The notes beneath the pieces are model-generated. The model had not been told where the DNA came from. It saw only the letters and a program-made list of their open reading frames with translations, and searched no databases. DNA of 64,000 nt from Acetobacter malorum (GTDB lineage Bacteria; Pseudomonadota; Alphaproteobacteria; Acetobacterales; Acetobacteraceae), in the NCBI RefSeq assembly GCF_002153605.1, contig NZ_JOPG01000010.1:120304-184303 (forward strand), given 5' to 3'. Both the position numbers and the translations under genes were made by a program. Numbering within the stretch: position 1 is the first letter of the stretch; each line of letters starts with the position of its first letter. Of this stretch, positions 29,673-38,230 are shown one piece after another.

Positions 29673-30710
29673 TTACAGCCAGCCTGCCAGTTCCTGCCGG
29701 GTGAGCTGTTCCAGCACGTCAATGGCTTCTACACTATCATTCAGGCAGGGGATGAGGGTGAATTCCTCCCCACCTGCCTTGATGAAGTCTTCACAGACCT
29801 CGTTGCCAATTTCATCCAGCGTTTCAATACAATCCGTCATGAAGCCGGGCGTGATAACAGCAATGCGCTTCACGTCTTTTTCCGGCAGGCCTGCAATAAA
29901 CGGCGCCGTGTAAGGCTCTAGCCATTTGGTGGGGCCAAAGCGGGACTGGAAGGTAAGCGGCAGCGTAGCCTCATCCATCCCCAATGCCTCACGCAGAGCT
30001 TTTACGGTCCGCTGACAGTCCGCAAGGTAGGAATCCCCCTTGTCCACATACTCCTGAGGCAGACCGTGGAACGAGGCCACCAGCATTTGCGGCGGCGTAT
30101 CCAGTGTGGCCATTGTCTTACGAACGGAACTTGCCAAAGCCTCAATATAAGTCGGATCATCCGGGAACGCCGGCAGCGTGCGAAGAGCGGGCTGATTACG
30201 GAGCGTCATCAGAAAACGGAACAACTGATCATTCGCGGTCGCGGTCGTGGTAGCGCTGTATTGCGGATAGAGCGGCACGGCCAGAATACGGTCACACCCA
30301 TGTTCCAGCAGTTCACGCACCCCGGCCTCAACGGACGGCGAGCCATAGCGCATGGCCCAGGCGACCGGCACGTTGTCAGCCGCAAACCGGGCGTGCAGCC
30401 CCTCGGCCTGCCCGCGCGTGTAACCACGCAGGGGGCTTTCATTTTTCTCTTTGTCCCAGATGCGCTCATAGGCTTTGCCGCTCTTGCCGGGGCGGACCGT
30501 CAGCACCACGCCTTGCAGGATGGGCTGCCAGAGCACCGGGGAGCCTTCAATCACCCGTCTGTCCGAAAGGAATTCGGACAGATACCGCCGCACGGCCCGA
30601 TACCCCGTATCATCCGGGGTGCCCAGATTGAGCAGCAGAATACCCGGACGACCTTCATGCCGCGCTTTACCGTTGGGCTGTTTACGGGGGGGAATGTGGT
30701 GGAAGACCAT
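29673..30710 (-). CDS. hemH: Ferrochelatase
   Basis: The 345-residue enzyme inserts ferrous iron into protoporphyrin IX, the last step of haem synthesis. Recognisable parts are GILLLNLGTPD near the start, the AMRYGSPSVEAGV segment, the metal-binding His of VASFHGLPQEYVDKGD, QSRFGPTKWLEPYT and the late acidic ITPGFMTDCIETLDEI with the second metal site. It starts eight bases after the mutY stop and is therefore probably co-transcribed with it. It feeds the cytochromes that this window also helps mature (ccmAB, cydDC). Confidence 0.97.
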   Translation of the reverse strand: MVFHHIPPRKQPNGKARHEGRPGILLLNLGTPDDTGYRAVRRYLSEFLSDRRVIEGSPVLWQPILQGVVLTVRPGKSGKAYERIWDKEKNESPLRGYTRGQAEGLHARFAADNVPVAWAMRYGSPSVEAGVRELLEHGCDRILAVPLYPQYSATTTATANDQLFRFLMTLRNQPALRTLPAFPDDPTYIEALASSVRKTMATLDTPPQMLVASFHGLPQEYVDKGDSYLADCQRTVKALREALGMDEATLPLTFQSRFGPTKWLEPYTAPFIAGLPEKDVKRIAVITPGFMTDCIETLDEIGNEVCEDFIKAGGEEFTLIPCLNDSVEAIDVLEQLTRQELAGWL

Positions 30711-30718
30711 GAAACCTC

Positions 30719-31777
30719 TTACAGAGCTTTAAGCCCCAGTTTTATGCATTTGAGCATGACGGAGGGTAAGGAAAGCCCGGCCACGCTGCCAACTGGCGCC
30801 AGAAAACCCGACTGCACAGCCTGATTGGAAAAATGCTGCACCCGTGCAGCGTAAACTGTGACCTCAAGCGTGAAATGCGTAAACACATGCCGCACCACAC
30901 CACAGGCCTGCCAGGAGGCCTTGCAGGGAGCCTGCTCCAACGCCCCGGCCTCTGACCAGGGCTCCAAACGCCAGTCCGTGCCGGGAAGTTCCGTCATGGC
31001 TGCCAGTAGCCCGGTTTCCGGCCTTTTCCGCAACAGCACCTGCTCCGCCGCATCCACCGCCAGAAAATGCGCGCCATAACGCACAGGCCGCGCCACCTTG
31101 GGGGCCTTGCGCGGCAGGGTGGCAGCAATGCCGGCTTTTTGCGCGGCACAGTTCTCCCGCCAGGGGCACAGACCGCAGGCCGGAGACCGCGGCGAACACA
31201 GGGACGCGCCCAGATCAAACAACGCCTGCGCAAAATCGGAAGGACGCGCCTGTGCTTCCGGGCACCCGTTCAACCCCTCAGCCAGCTTCGCCAGCGTTTT
31301 GCGGGCCGCCGGTAGCGGCTCTTCCACCGCAAACAGACGGGACGTGATACGCTCCACATTGCCATCCACCGGCACCACCGGCACGCCAAACGCAATGGCT
31401 GCCACTGCCGCTGCTGTATACGCCCCCACACCCGGCAGAGCGCGCAGACCAGCCACATCCTGTGGAAAGCCCCCCAGTGCCACAACCTGTTGCGCGCAGG
31501 CATGCAGGTTTCTGGCGCGGGAGTAATAGCCCAGCCCAGCCCATGCGGAGAGCACATCATCGCGGTCCGCCGCCGCCAAAGCCTGCACGGTGGGGAATTT
31601 TTCCAGAAAACGATGATAATATGGACCAACAGCCTTGACCGTTGTCTGCTGAAGCATGATCTCGCTCAGCCAGACATGATATGGGTCAGCATGCTGATCG
31701 ACCTCGGCACGCCATGGCAGAGTGCGGCGATGTCTGTCATACCAGTCGAGCAGGGATCGGGCGGATGGCTTTTTCAC
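30719..31777 (-). CDS. mutY: A/G-specific adenine glycosylase MutY
   Basis: The 352-residue protein removes adenine mispaired with 8-oxoguanine. It has the catalytic Glu region (LSEIMLQQT), a helix-hairpin-helix (ALPGVGAYTAAAVAAIAF), the catalytic Asp in VPVDGNVERI, and the [4Fe-4S] motif CSPRSPACGLCPWRENC. A NUDIX-like 8-oxoG recognition domain fills the C-terminal part. An open frame continues upstream to 32212 on the opposite strand of the DUF721 gene, but it has no family similarity. I therefore start at GTG 31777. That start has no clear ribosome site. Ten bases separate it from the DUF721 start. Confidence 0.93.
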   Translation of the reverse strand: MKKPSARSLLDWYDRHRRTLPWRAEVDQHADPYHVWLSEIMLQQTTVKAVGPYYHRFLEKFPTVQALAAADRDDVLSAWAGLGYYSRARNLHACAQQVVALGGFPQDVAGLRALPGVGAYTAAAVAAIAFGVPVVPVDGNVERITSRLFAVEEPLPAARKTLAKLAEGLNGCPEAQARPSDFAQALFDLGASLCSPRSPACGLCPWRENCAAQKAGIAATLPRKAPKVARPVRYGAHFLAVDAAEQVLLRKRPETGLLAAMTELPGTDWRLEPWSEAGALEQAPCKASWQACGVVRHVFTHFTLEVTVYAARVQHFSNQAVQSGFLAPVGSVAGLSLPSVMLKCIKLGLKAL

Positions 31778-31787
31778 GGAGAGTGTT

Positions 31788-32309
31788 ATGACGAAGGAGA
31801 GTGCCTCCGGCAAGACAACAGGGCGCAAAACTGCCACGACCCAAAAAGCGCAAACGCCGCCCCCGCCGCCGCGCCGGGCGATGACGGCCCGCAGTCTGGC
31901 CGCCCTGCTGCCCAATGTTACAGCACCGGCTTTCAAGAAACGCTCCCCGGCAGGCGTGCAGCTTTTTACGGACTGGGCTGATATTGTCGGCCCGGCGCAT
32001 GCCGCCGTCACCACGCCCCGCAAATTGTCTGCCGGCACCCTGAGTATTGCGTGCGCCGGGCCGGTCGCCATGGAGCTCCAGCATCTGAGCGATGCCCTGA
32101 TTGCGCGCATCAATACATGGTGCGGACAGGCTCTGGTGGCGCGTCTGCGTTTTGTGCAGGACCCGGCAGCCGGACAACGCATTACCGCTCGCCGCACGCC
32201 TAAAGCCGCCACCCGCCCATGCCATCTGCCGGATATGGAAGACAGCCCCTTGAAGGAGGCGCTGGAATCTCTGGGCGCGCATATCGTGCAGAAAAAAAGC
32301 GGGCGCTAA
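31788..32309 (+). CDS. DUF721 domain protein (DciA-like)
   Basis: The 173-residue protein has a basic, Pro-rich N-terminus and a DUF721 domain at about residues 35-130 (RSLAALLPNVTAPAFKK, LFTDWADIVGPAHAAVTTP, LSIACAGPVAMELQHL). The same fold is found in DciA, the loader of replicative helicase in bacteria without DnaC, so a role at replication is possible. ATG 31788 has GGAG six bases upstream. A second in-frame ATG at 31881 lies closer to the conserved domain. It is head-to-head with mutY. Confidence 0.85.
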   Translation: MTKESASGKTTGRKTATTQKAQTPPPPPRRAMTARSLAALLPNVTAPAFKKRSPAGVQLFTDWADIVGPAHAAVTTPRKLSAGTLSIACAGPVAMELQHLSDALIARINTWCGQALVARLRFVQDPAAGQRITARRTPKAATRPCHLPDMEDSPLKEALESLGAHIVQKKSGR

Positions 32310-32319
32310 GAAAAGCGCC
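32302..32319 (-). terminator. Hairpin between convergent DUF721 and oprB genes
   Basis: GGCGCT (32302-32307) pairs with AGCGCC (32314-32319) around AAGAAA. On the minus strand a run of seven T starts three bases later, so it may end the oprB message. Confidence 0.45.
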
Positions 32320-34002
32320 TCACAGATTAGCAATCACTTTTAACCCTACCAGCGCGGCATCTGGCCTGCGAGAGGTTTCACCCGGACGTATCATATATTG
32401 AAATTCGGGTTGAACCAGAACACCGGGAACGGCATCGATTGCGTAATAGGCTTCAATAACGTGAGAGTCCGTCTGCGGTGCCAGAACCTGAGCGCCCAGA
32501 GAAAGACCGGCATCCCGCGCATATATTTGCCCAAGCTCCTTGCGGTGACTGACGTGGTACCAGGAATATAAAATTCCCAGCCTGTCCGTCAGACGACCCG
32601 GAATGACACCATTGAAGGACAGTCCTCCATAGGCTTCATCAGAGATAGAGGAGACATGCGGCGTGTTATGAATATACCCCGCCATGAGGTACCCGCCGGC
32701 CATCTGATTGCGGCCGCCTTTTCGGTAAATCATCTGGTCACCTTCAAACCAGAACATATCCATTGGGGCACTATGCAGGCGGCCCGCAGCCACCACCTTG
32801 TTGGCCGGAGACGTTCCCAGAACGTCCGGATAGCGCGACGTATCATGCGCATACCCAAAAACATAATGTCCTGGCAGGCGGTTTCGCGTCAGGAAGGGTT
32901 GCCATGTGAACTCTATTGGCAACATCAGGCCCGTGGTGTTTTCACTCCCCCACGCCCACCCGCTGGGGTTATCAGCAAGCGGGCTGACCTGATACGCCCC
33001 CAGTTGCACCATGGTATCCCGCGTGGGGCGAAAGCGCACACGGCTACCCCATGTGGCTTTTGGGTAAACGGCAAATCCCGGATCAACCTTCAAAGCCACA
33101 GGTGCCGAGCAGGTTACCATAAAAGAACAAATAAGCGGCGATGTTGCAAAAACATGCGTCAGAGACATACGGCCGAACGTGATATCCATGCGGTTCTGAA
33201 GAAACTTTTTCTCCGCATAGAAATCGACCAGATGGGCCACGACATGCCCGGAAAGTCCATAAACTTCCATGAGGTTTACATAATAATCCCCAACCCGATC
33301 ATGAGACACCTCCCGTCCGGCACGGTTCATAAGCAGAGTATGGATAGACCACCCGTTCCAGCCGGCCAGCTTTCCCAGATCAAAGTTCATCTGCAAGGTC
33401 AGCTCATGCACATAATCCATGCCGCGCTGCATACCGCCGTGGATATTGGCCATGGCTTCTCCCTTATACGTAAAGGAGAAAACAAAGCCTTTTTTCTGTA
33501 GCCTTTCTCTAAATGGCATAATCAGAGGAACAAGATGGCCGCTCCCGGCGGTGGGAACATAATAGGGGTCATCCATATCCGTGCGGCGCTGGGCATCCAC
33601 TTCTGAGGGAAGAAGCCAGGACGGTCCTTCTTTTCCCGTCAGATCATCCAGCTCCAGTTTATGGAAGGTCCTGGCGCTTTGATATTCATCAACACTGGGA
33701 ACATCCATTGTCGCCAGACCGGGCCAGGGTGCCACGGGCACACCACTTGCCGGGAGCGGAGAGTTTTTTGGTCGCACAAGCACACGGGCATCCGGTTGGG
33801 ATGGGTCATCCTGAGACGGTGTTCCGGAAAGGACATCGACATAAACGGTTTTTTTGGTCGGAGACGATAAGACATTGGCGTCCTGGGCATGAGCGACACC
33901 GGAAGAGAGAGTGAGCAACAGGCTTCCTGCAAGCGTACCCCCCTTCAAAGCAAAAGACGGTTTGAACACAGGGAATCTGTTGCAGAATTTGCGATACATC
34001 AT
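32320..34002 (-). CDS. oprB: Carbohydrate-selective porin, OprB family
   Basis: The protein of about 560 residues has a signal peptide ending AHAQD and then a 16-strand barrel of the OprB type. Recognisable pieces are FSFTYKGEAMANIHGGM, QMNFDLGKLAGWNGWSIHTL, FLQNRMDITFGRMSLTH and the late QPEFQYMIRPGE near the C-terminus. OprB porins let glucose and other sugars cross the outer membrane. Two adjacent ATG codons (34002, 33999) can start it, and an open frame back to 34110 adds a stretch without signal character. It points away from gcd, whose enzyme would oxidise the sugar in the periplasm. Confidence 0.88.
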   Translation of the reverse strand: MMYRKFCNRFPVFKPSFALKGGTLAGSLLLTLSSGVAHAQDANVLSSPTKKTVYVDVLSGTPSQDDPSQPDARVLVRPKNSPLPASGVPVAPWPGLATMDVPSVDEYQSARTFHKLELDDLTGKEGPSWLLPSEVDAQRRTDMDDPYYVPTAGSGHLVPLIMPFRERLQKKGFVFSFTYKGEAMANIHGGMQRGMDYVHELTLQMNFDLGKLAGWNGWSIHTLLMNRAGREVSHDRVGDYYVNLMEVYGLSGHVVAHLVDFYAEKKFLQNRMDITFGRMSLTHVFATSPLICSFMVTCSAPVALKVDPGFAVYPKATWGSRVRFRPTRDTMVQLGAYQVSPLADNPSGWAWGSENTTGLMLPIEFTWQPFLTRNRLPGHYVFGYAHDTSRYPDVLGTSPANKVVAAGRLHSAPMDMFWFEGDQMIYRKGGRNQMAGGYLMAGYIHNTPHVSSISDEAYGGLSFNGVIPGRLTDRLGILYSWYHVSHRKELGQIYARDAGLSLGAQVLAPQTDSHVIEAYYAIDAVPGVLVQPEFQYMIRPGETSRRPDAALVGLKVIANL

Positions 34003-34148
34003 CTGACCATGGATAAGTTTCAGCACTCTGGCCAGAAAGTGCCCGGTTAAAGCGTGGAAAGCTGGAGTTCTGACCCAACAAGAGAGACGCTTTTCAACAG
34101 AACTCTCCAATTCAGATCACGCATTTCAAAATCCAACAATTTTTAAAA

Positions 34149-34172
34149 CGGACTCTGACACATCAGGGTCCG
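34149..34172 (-). terminator. Hairpin in the oprB leader (attenuator or terminator)
   Basis: On the minus strand a 9-bp stem (CGGACCCTG and CAGAGTCCG, one G-T pair) with a 6-base loop is followed by TTTTAAAAATT. It lies about 147 bases before the oprB start. It could attenuate oprB or end a transcript coming from further upstream. Confidence 0.45.
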
Positions 34173-35149
34173 CCTTCCGCCAGGAATATCCTCTCCCACC
34201 CGGAAAAGGACAAAATGCGATAGCATGTTTTGTTCAGAGGTCTTTAAAAAAAGAACAGTATAAAAAACACAAAACCGTTACATGTTATAAGCATAGAAAA
34301 TAAATATAAAGTAATTTTGTAATTTTTACGGTGTTTTTTGAGATTTTACTGTAGAACACACAGCAAGAAGCGGCTGGCCAGTCTCCAGAAATCCTAAAGG
34401 AAAAACAGAAAACGTTAGATATTATAAACAAGAATATCGTACTGTTACTCCAGACTCTTCCTTACCTAACCAAAGAGACGCATCAAGAACGATAGAGTAA
34501 GACGCCTTGAAACCATCGCGTTTTAGTGTTGCTGTGCATGAACTCTTTAAGGCGCTGAAAAGCACCCAATGTCCAATATATGAAAGATGGATCTTCCATA
34601 TTTTTTCTATATAGATACCCTTAAGAATTAACATTCTGGCTTGCTGATATTTCATAGAAAAATTTAACCTTATCAAGGAGTTGCATTTCTTTTTACAAAA
34701 CAAGATCCGCACCTGTTTCCAGATGACCATTCTGCTAAAAAGCGTGACCTCTCACCGGAACGTTACCTCGAATGAAGGGCACAAGAGCGCCTTTATTACG
34801 GGGAGAGACGCCAGAAACGCTCCGGCTCAGCCTGTCGTATGACGCAGGAACAGAACCTGCCTTTTGGTATCAAAGCTCTCTTTAGAAGAGCGACGCCCCT
34901 CAACCTTAGTAAGTTTTATGAAAATTCACCGTTTTTATAGAGATTTTATCCAAACACCTTCTTGACAGAACCAGACATATTGGACACAGAGCATTTTCCG
35001 CTCCTCTGGAAGCAATGATGACAGACTCTTTCCCTCAAAAGACACCTTGCGGGGAAAAATCTCTTATCAGAAGCCAGTGTATCTGGATTTAGTCGTAACC
35101 TCGGCCCGGCACCCTGCTGTCAGGACGATTTCAATACTGGAGTGATAGC
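34173..35149. other. AT-rich intergenic region between oprB and gcd
   Basis: Almost 1 kb, markedly richer in A and T than the neighbouring genes, separates the divergent oprB and gcd genes. It contains one doubtful minus-strand frame (34422-34730), a TTGACA hexamer at 34962-34967 without a good -10, and several short hairpins (for example GCTCT to AGAGC around 34875-34891). It may hold the control region for both genes, remnants of a lost gene, or an unannotated RNA. Confidence 0.4.
34422..34730 (-). CDS. Doubtful small protein in the oprB-gcd gap
   Basis: A 102-residue frame starts at ATG 34730 without a visible ribosome site. It is rich in Lys, Ile and Cys in the first half, unlike neighbouring proteins. 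The second half (TLKRDGFKASYSIVLDASLWLG) looks more protein-like. I do not recognise it. It may be the remnant of a gene or chance. A terminator-like hairpin lies 250 bases downstream on the same strand. Confidence 0.2.
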   Translation of the reverse strand: MVIWKQVRILFCKKKCNSLIRLNFSMKYQQARMLILKGIYIEKIWKIHLSYIGHWVLFSALKSSCTATLKRDGFKASYSIVLDASLWLGKEESGVTVRYSCL

Positions 35150-37591
35150 ATGGGTGACGGTCAACCCGTAGATCACCATTCTCCGCTAGGTGGCATTTAT
35201 CGTGCCATCTTTTCTGTCATCAGCCTTGCTGCCGGGCTGGCGCTTGCTTACGGTGGCGTAAAGCTTCTGATGCTCGGCGGCTCAGCGTATTACCTGCTGG
35301 CCGGGATCGCGTATTGTGCTCTGGCCATTCTGGTTTTTCTGAAGCACCCTTCTACCCTGATCGTGTCTGCGGTTGTTTTCGCCGCCACCTTTATCTGGGC
35401 ACTGTGTGACACACCGGAAATTGGCTACTGGGCCCTATTGCCGCGTCTGGTTGTGCCAGCCATTCTCTTCGCCCTCAATCTGTGGGCCGTTGCGACGTTC
35501 CCGGCTACGCCCTCATCCCTCCGGCGAGGCAGTGTTTTTGGTGGCCTTGGTCTTGTCGGCTGTTTGCTGGTGACACTCGTAGAAGCCTTCTTCCCCCACG
35601 GGCAGATCAGCAACCCAAATGCAGCGTCAGCCAATCCGCAGGTTGCTCTGGCTGGTAAGTCTGACGCACCGGAGGATTGGGAATTCTTTGGGCGCAATGC
35701 TCAGGGTACGCGTTACGCACCATACACCCAGATCACACCAGACAATGTCAGCAAGCTGAAAGTCGCCTGGGTTTATCATACGGGCAGAAGAACCCATGGT
35801 CCGGGTGCCGGGGTTGATGAAAACACGCCGCAGCAGATTGGCAATGTCCTGTATTCCTGCACACCGGAAAACCTGATTACGGCTCTGGAAGCGGATACCG
35901 GGAAAGAAATCTGGAAATTCGACCCCAAAGCGCATTCGGCTGAGCATGTTACCTGCCGTGGCGTTGGCTATTACGATGCCACAAAAGATGCGAGCCTGAC
36001 CGCTGAAGACAAAGCCGCGGATGAGGCTGCGCCGATGTGCCATCAGCGTATTCTGGTTTCCACCGTGGATGCCCGCTTTATTGCACTGGATGCCCATACG
36101 GGTGCGGAGTGCTCCGGGTTTGGTGAAAACGGTGTTGTAGACCTGAAAAAACAGATGGGGCCGGCTGCTGGTGGCAAACGCTATCACCCCACCTCCATCC
36201 CTGTTGTTATGGGTCATGTTGCGGTTATTGGCGGCTGGGTGCGTGATATTGTTCACGGTGAACCCTCCGGCGTTGTCCGGGCTTACGATGTAAGGACCGG
36301 GGCTCTGGTCTGGGCCTGGAATGTTGGTGATCCGGAAAACACCGGCGCTCCTGCGGAAGATCAGACCTACACGCTGGAAACCCCCAACGTCTGGACCGTC
36401 CCGACCTATGATAAAGAGCTGAATCTCGTCTATCTGCCCACCGGCAATGGACCGCCTGACTACTGGGGTGGAGACCGGACGGTTGCCAAAGAAAAATTTG
36501 GCGCTGCTGTTGTGGCGGTGGATGCCTCTACCGGCAAAACAAAGTGGGTCTTCCAGACAGTTCATCACGACGTCTGGGATTATGACCTGCCGTCTCAGCC
36601 GGTTCTGTATGATGTGACCAACGCTCAGGGTGAAAAAGTCCCGGCGCTGATCCAGACAACCAAGACCGGACATATCTTTGTTCTTGACCGCCGCACCGGC
36701 ACGCCGGTGACGGAAGTTCAGGAACGCCGCGTTGCCACCTCGCCCGCAGCACAGGGCGAACACCTCTCCCCCACTCAGCCGTTCTCTGTTGGCATGCCCA
36801 CCATTGGGGCTGACCCGCTGACGGAAAGCTCCATGTGGGGCGTCAGCACGTTTGACCAGCTTTATTGCCGCATCATGTTCAAGGATTCGGTTTATGAAGG
36901 TCCGTTCACGCCGCCGGGTGAAAAACCCTATATCGAATGGCCCAGCCTGCTGGGTGGCATGAACTGGGGGGGCATCTCTATTGATGAAGCCCGTGGCGTC
37001 ATGTTTGTAAATGACATGCGCATGCCCCTGCGTATGTCCCTGGTGAACCTTGAAGAAGCCAAGAAGTATAAGGTCGCAACGGACGAAGTACCGGGCTTTA
37101 TGGGCACCATGCGCCCGCAGGTAGCTGGTTCTTATGCTGGTGTGCGCATTGATATTCTTCAGTCTCCGCTGCAGGTGCCCTGCAACACGCCGCCCTTCGG
37201 CACCATGAGCGCCATTGATCTGCATACCAAGAAACTGCTGTGGCAGGTGCCCATGGGCACAACACAGGATCTCGGCCCGATGGGAATCAAAACCCACCTG
37301 CCGGTTCCTATGGGTATGCCTACTCTGGGTGGCCCGACTTCCACAGCATCCGGTCTGGTCTTCTTTGCTGGCACACAGGACTATTATCTGCGTGCGCTGG
37401 ATTCCGGCACAGGTAAGGAAGTCTGGCGTGAGCGTCTGCCGGTTGGCGCTGTTGCCGCTCCCCTCATTTTCCGCTCCCCCAAAACGGGTAAGGAATATGT
37501 AGTGATCTCAGCCGGTGGCATGAGCCACTCTCCGGATGTAGGTGACTATATTATTGCCTACACGCTGCCGGATGATGTTGCGGCCAAATAA
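35150..37591 (+). CDS. gcd: Membrane-bound PQQ-dependent glucose dehydrogenase
   Basis: The 813-residue enzyme oxidises D-glucose to gluconolactone in the periplasm and hands electrons to ubiquinone. The first 150 residues hold about five membrane spans. The rest is an eight-blade PQQ propeller starting at DWEFFGRNAQGTRYAP. Diagnostic pieces are TSIPVVMGHVAVIGGWV, ETPNVWTVP, VHHDVWDYDLPSQP with the active-site His-Asp region, and LLGGMNWGGISID. Quinate or related polyol dehydrogenases share the fold, but several long segments match the glucose enzyme. TGGAG lies seven bases before ATG 35150. A strong terminator follows, so it is monocistronic. Confidence 0.92.
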   Translation: MGDGQPVDHHSPLGGIYRAIFSVISLAAGLALAYGGVKLLMLGGSAYYLLAGIAYCALAILVFLKHPSTLIVSAVVFAATFIWALCDTPEIGYWALLPRLVVPAILFALNLWAVATFPATPSSLRRGSVFGGLGLVGCLLVTLVEAFFPHGQISNPNAASANPQVALAGKSDAPEDWEFFGRNAQGTRYAPYTQITPDNVSKLKVAWVYHTGRRTHGPGAGVDENTPQQIGNVLYSCTPENLITALEADTGKEIWKFDPKAHSAEHVTCRGVGYYDATKDASLTAEDKAADEAAPMCHQRILVSTVDARFIALDAHTGAECSGFGENGVVDLKKQMGPAAGGKRYHPTSIPVVMGHVAVIGGWVRDIVHGEPSGVVRAYDVRTGALVWAWNVGDPENTGAPAEDQTYTLETPNVWTVPTYDKELNLVYLPTGNGPPDYWGGDRTVAKEKFGAAVVAVDASTGKTKWVFQTVHHDVWDYDLPSQPVLYDVTNAQGEKVPALIQTTKTGHIFVLDRRTGTPVTEVQERRVATSPAAQGEHLSPTQPFSVGMPTIGADPLTESSMWGVSTFDQLYCRIMFKDSVYEGPFTPPGEKPYIEWPSLLGGMNWGGISIDEARGVMFVNDMRMPLRMSLVNLEEAKKYKVATDEVPGFMGTMRPQVAGSYAGVRIDILQSPLQVPCNTPPFGTMSAIDLHTKKLLWQVPMGTTQDLGPMGIKTHLPVPMGMPTLGGPTSTASGLVFFAGTQDYYLRALDSGTGKEVWRERLPVGAVAAPLIFRSPKTGKEYVVISAGGMSHSPDVGDYIIAYTLPDDVAAK

Positions 37592-37622
37592 ACGGCCCCG
37601 AACACACGAACCAGAGCCTAGG

Positions 37623-37652
37623 AAAATCCCCACTTTTGTGGGGATTTTTTTT
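37623..37652 (+). terminator. Intrinsic terminator of gcd
   Basis: AAAATCCCCAC (37623-37633) pairs with GTGGGGATTTT (37638-37648) around TTTT, and the T run continues to 37652. Confidence 0.92.
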
Positions 37653-37876
37653 GCTCTGTCTTCCAAAATCAAAACCTTATGACACGCCTGTTAATCTTAT
37701 TTTCAGATGCTTCCTTTAAAATGACATAGTGTTGGTGCGTTAGAGCCTCCACAACAGGTCCATCAGGGCCCTTTCGGCACGTCCCCTTTCTGCAAAAGGT
37801 GCTGTGTCCGAACTTTGCGGTCACGCTGAGAAAAACAGCCAGCCGCATGTTTCAGACGACTAACAGGACCCAGACT

Positions 37877-38137
37877 ATGCTGAAGAAGACGGAGCATGCT
37901 CCAACAGTTCGTACCACCGCCGCCCGCCTCGCCCTGCGCCGCCATGGGCGCGAAAGCCTTTCAGACCTCCAATTTCTGGAAGAATGGGCAACCACCCCCA
38001 GCAATGATGCTGCCAGCATCTTGCGGGCAGGCCAGATCCGGCGCACCAACCCGGACCTGATGCACGATATTACGACCGGCATCCGCCAGTCCGCGGATGG
38101 CCAAAACCATGGGCAACCCACGCGCCGGATTGCCTGA
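37877..38137 (+). CDS. Small protein of unknown function
   Basis: This 86-residue basic protein begins MLKKTEHAPTVRTTAAR and has a probable helical centre (SLSDLQFLEEWATTPSNDAASILRAGQI). I do not recognise the family and see no signal peptide or membrane span. AGGA lies eight bases before ATG 37877, which supports this start over an open frame back to 37799. It is followed 93 bases later by a transglycosylase gene on the same strand. Confidence 0.6.
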   Translation: MLKKTEHAPTVRTTAARLALRRHGRESLSDLQFLEEWATTPSNDAASILRAGQIRRTNPDLMHDITTGIRQSADGQNHGQPTRRIA

Positions 38138-38230
38138 CGCACTCAGCCCTGAGTGCTTCTCCACACGGCAATGCCCCGATCTGCTCAGGTTGTGATTGCA
38201 TCCGGCTTTCAGGAAAGGCACCATGCGCGC

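Noticed and set aside
30719..32212. A 497-codon version of MutY with a long N-terminal extension
   Set aside because: The first 145 residues are antisense to the DUF721 gene, rich in Arg and Cys, and unlike any MutY. The fold starts close to GTG 31777.
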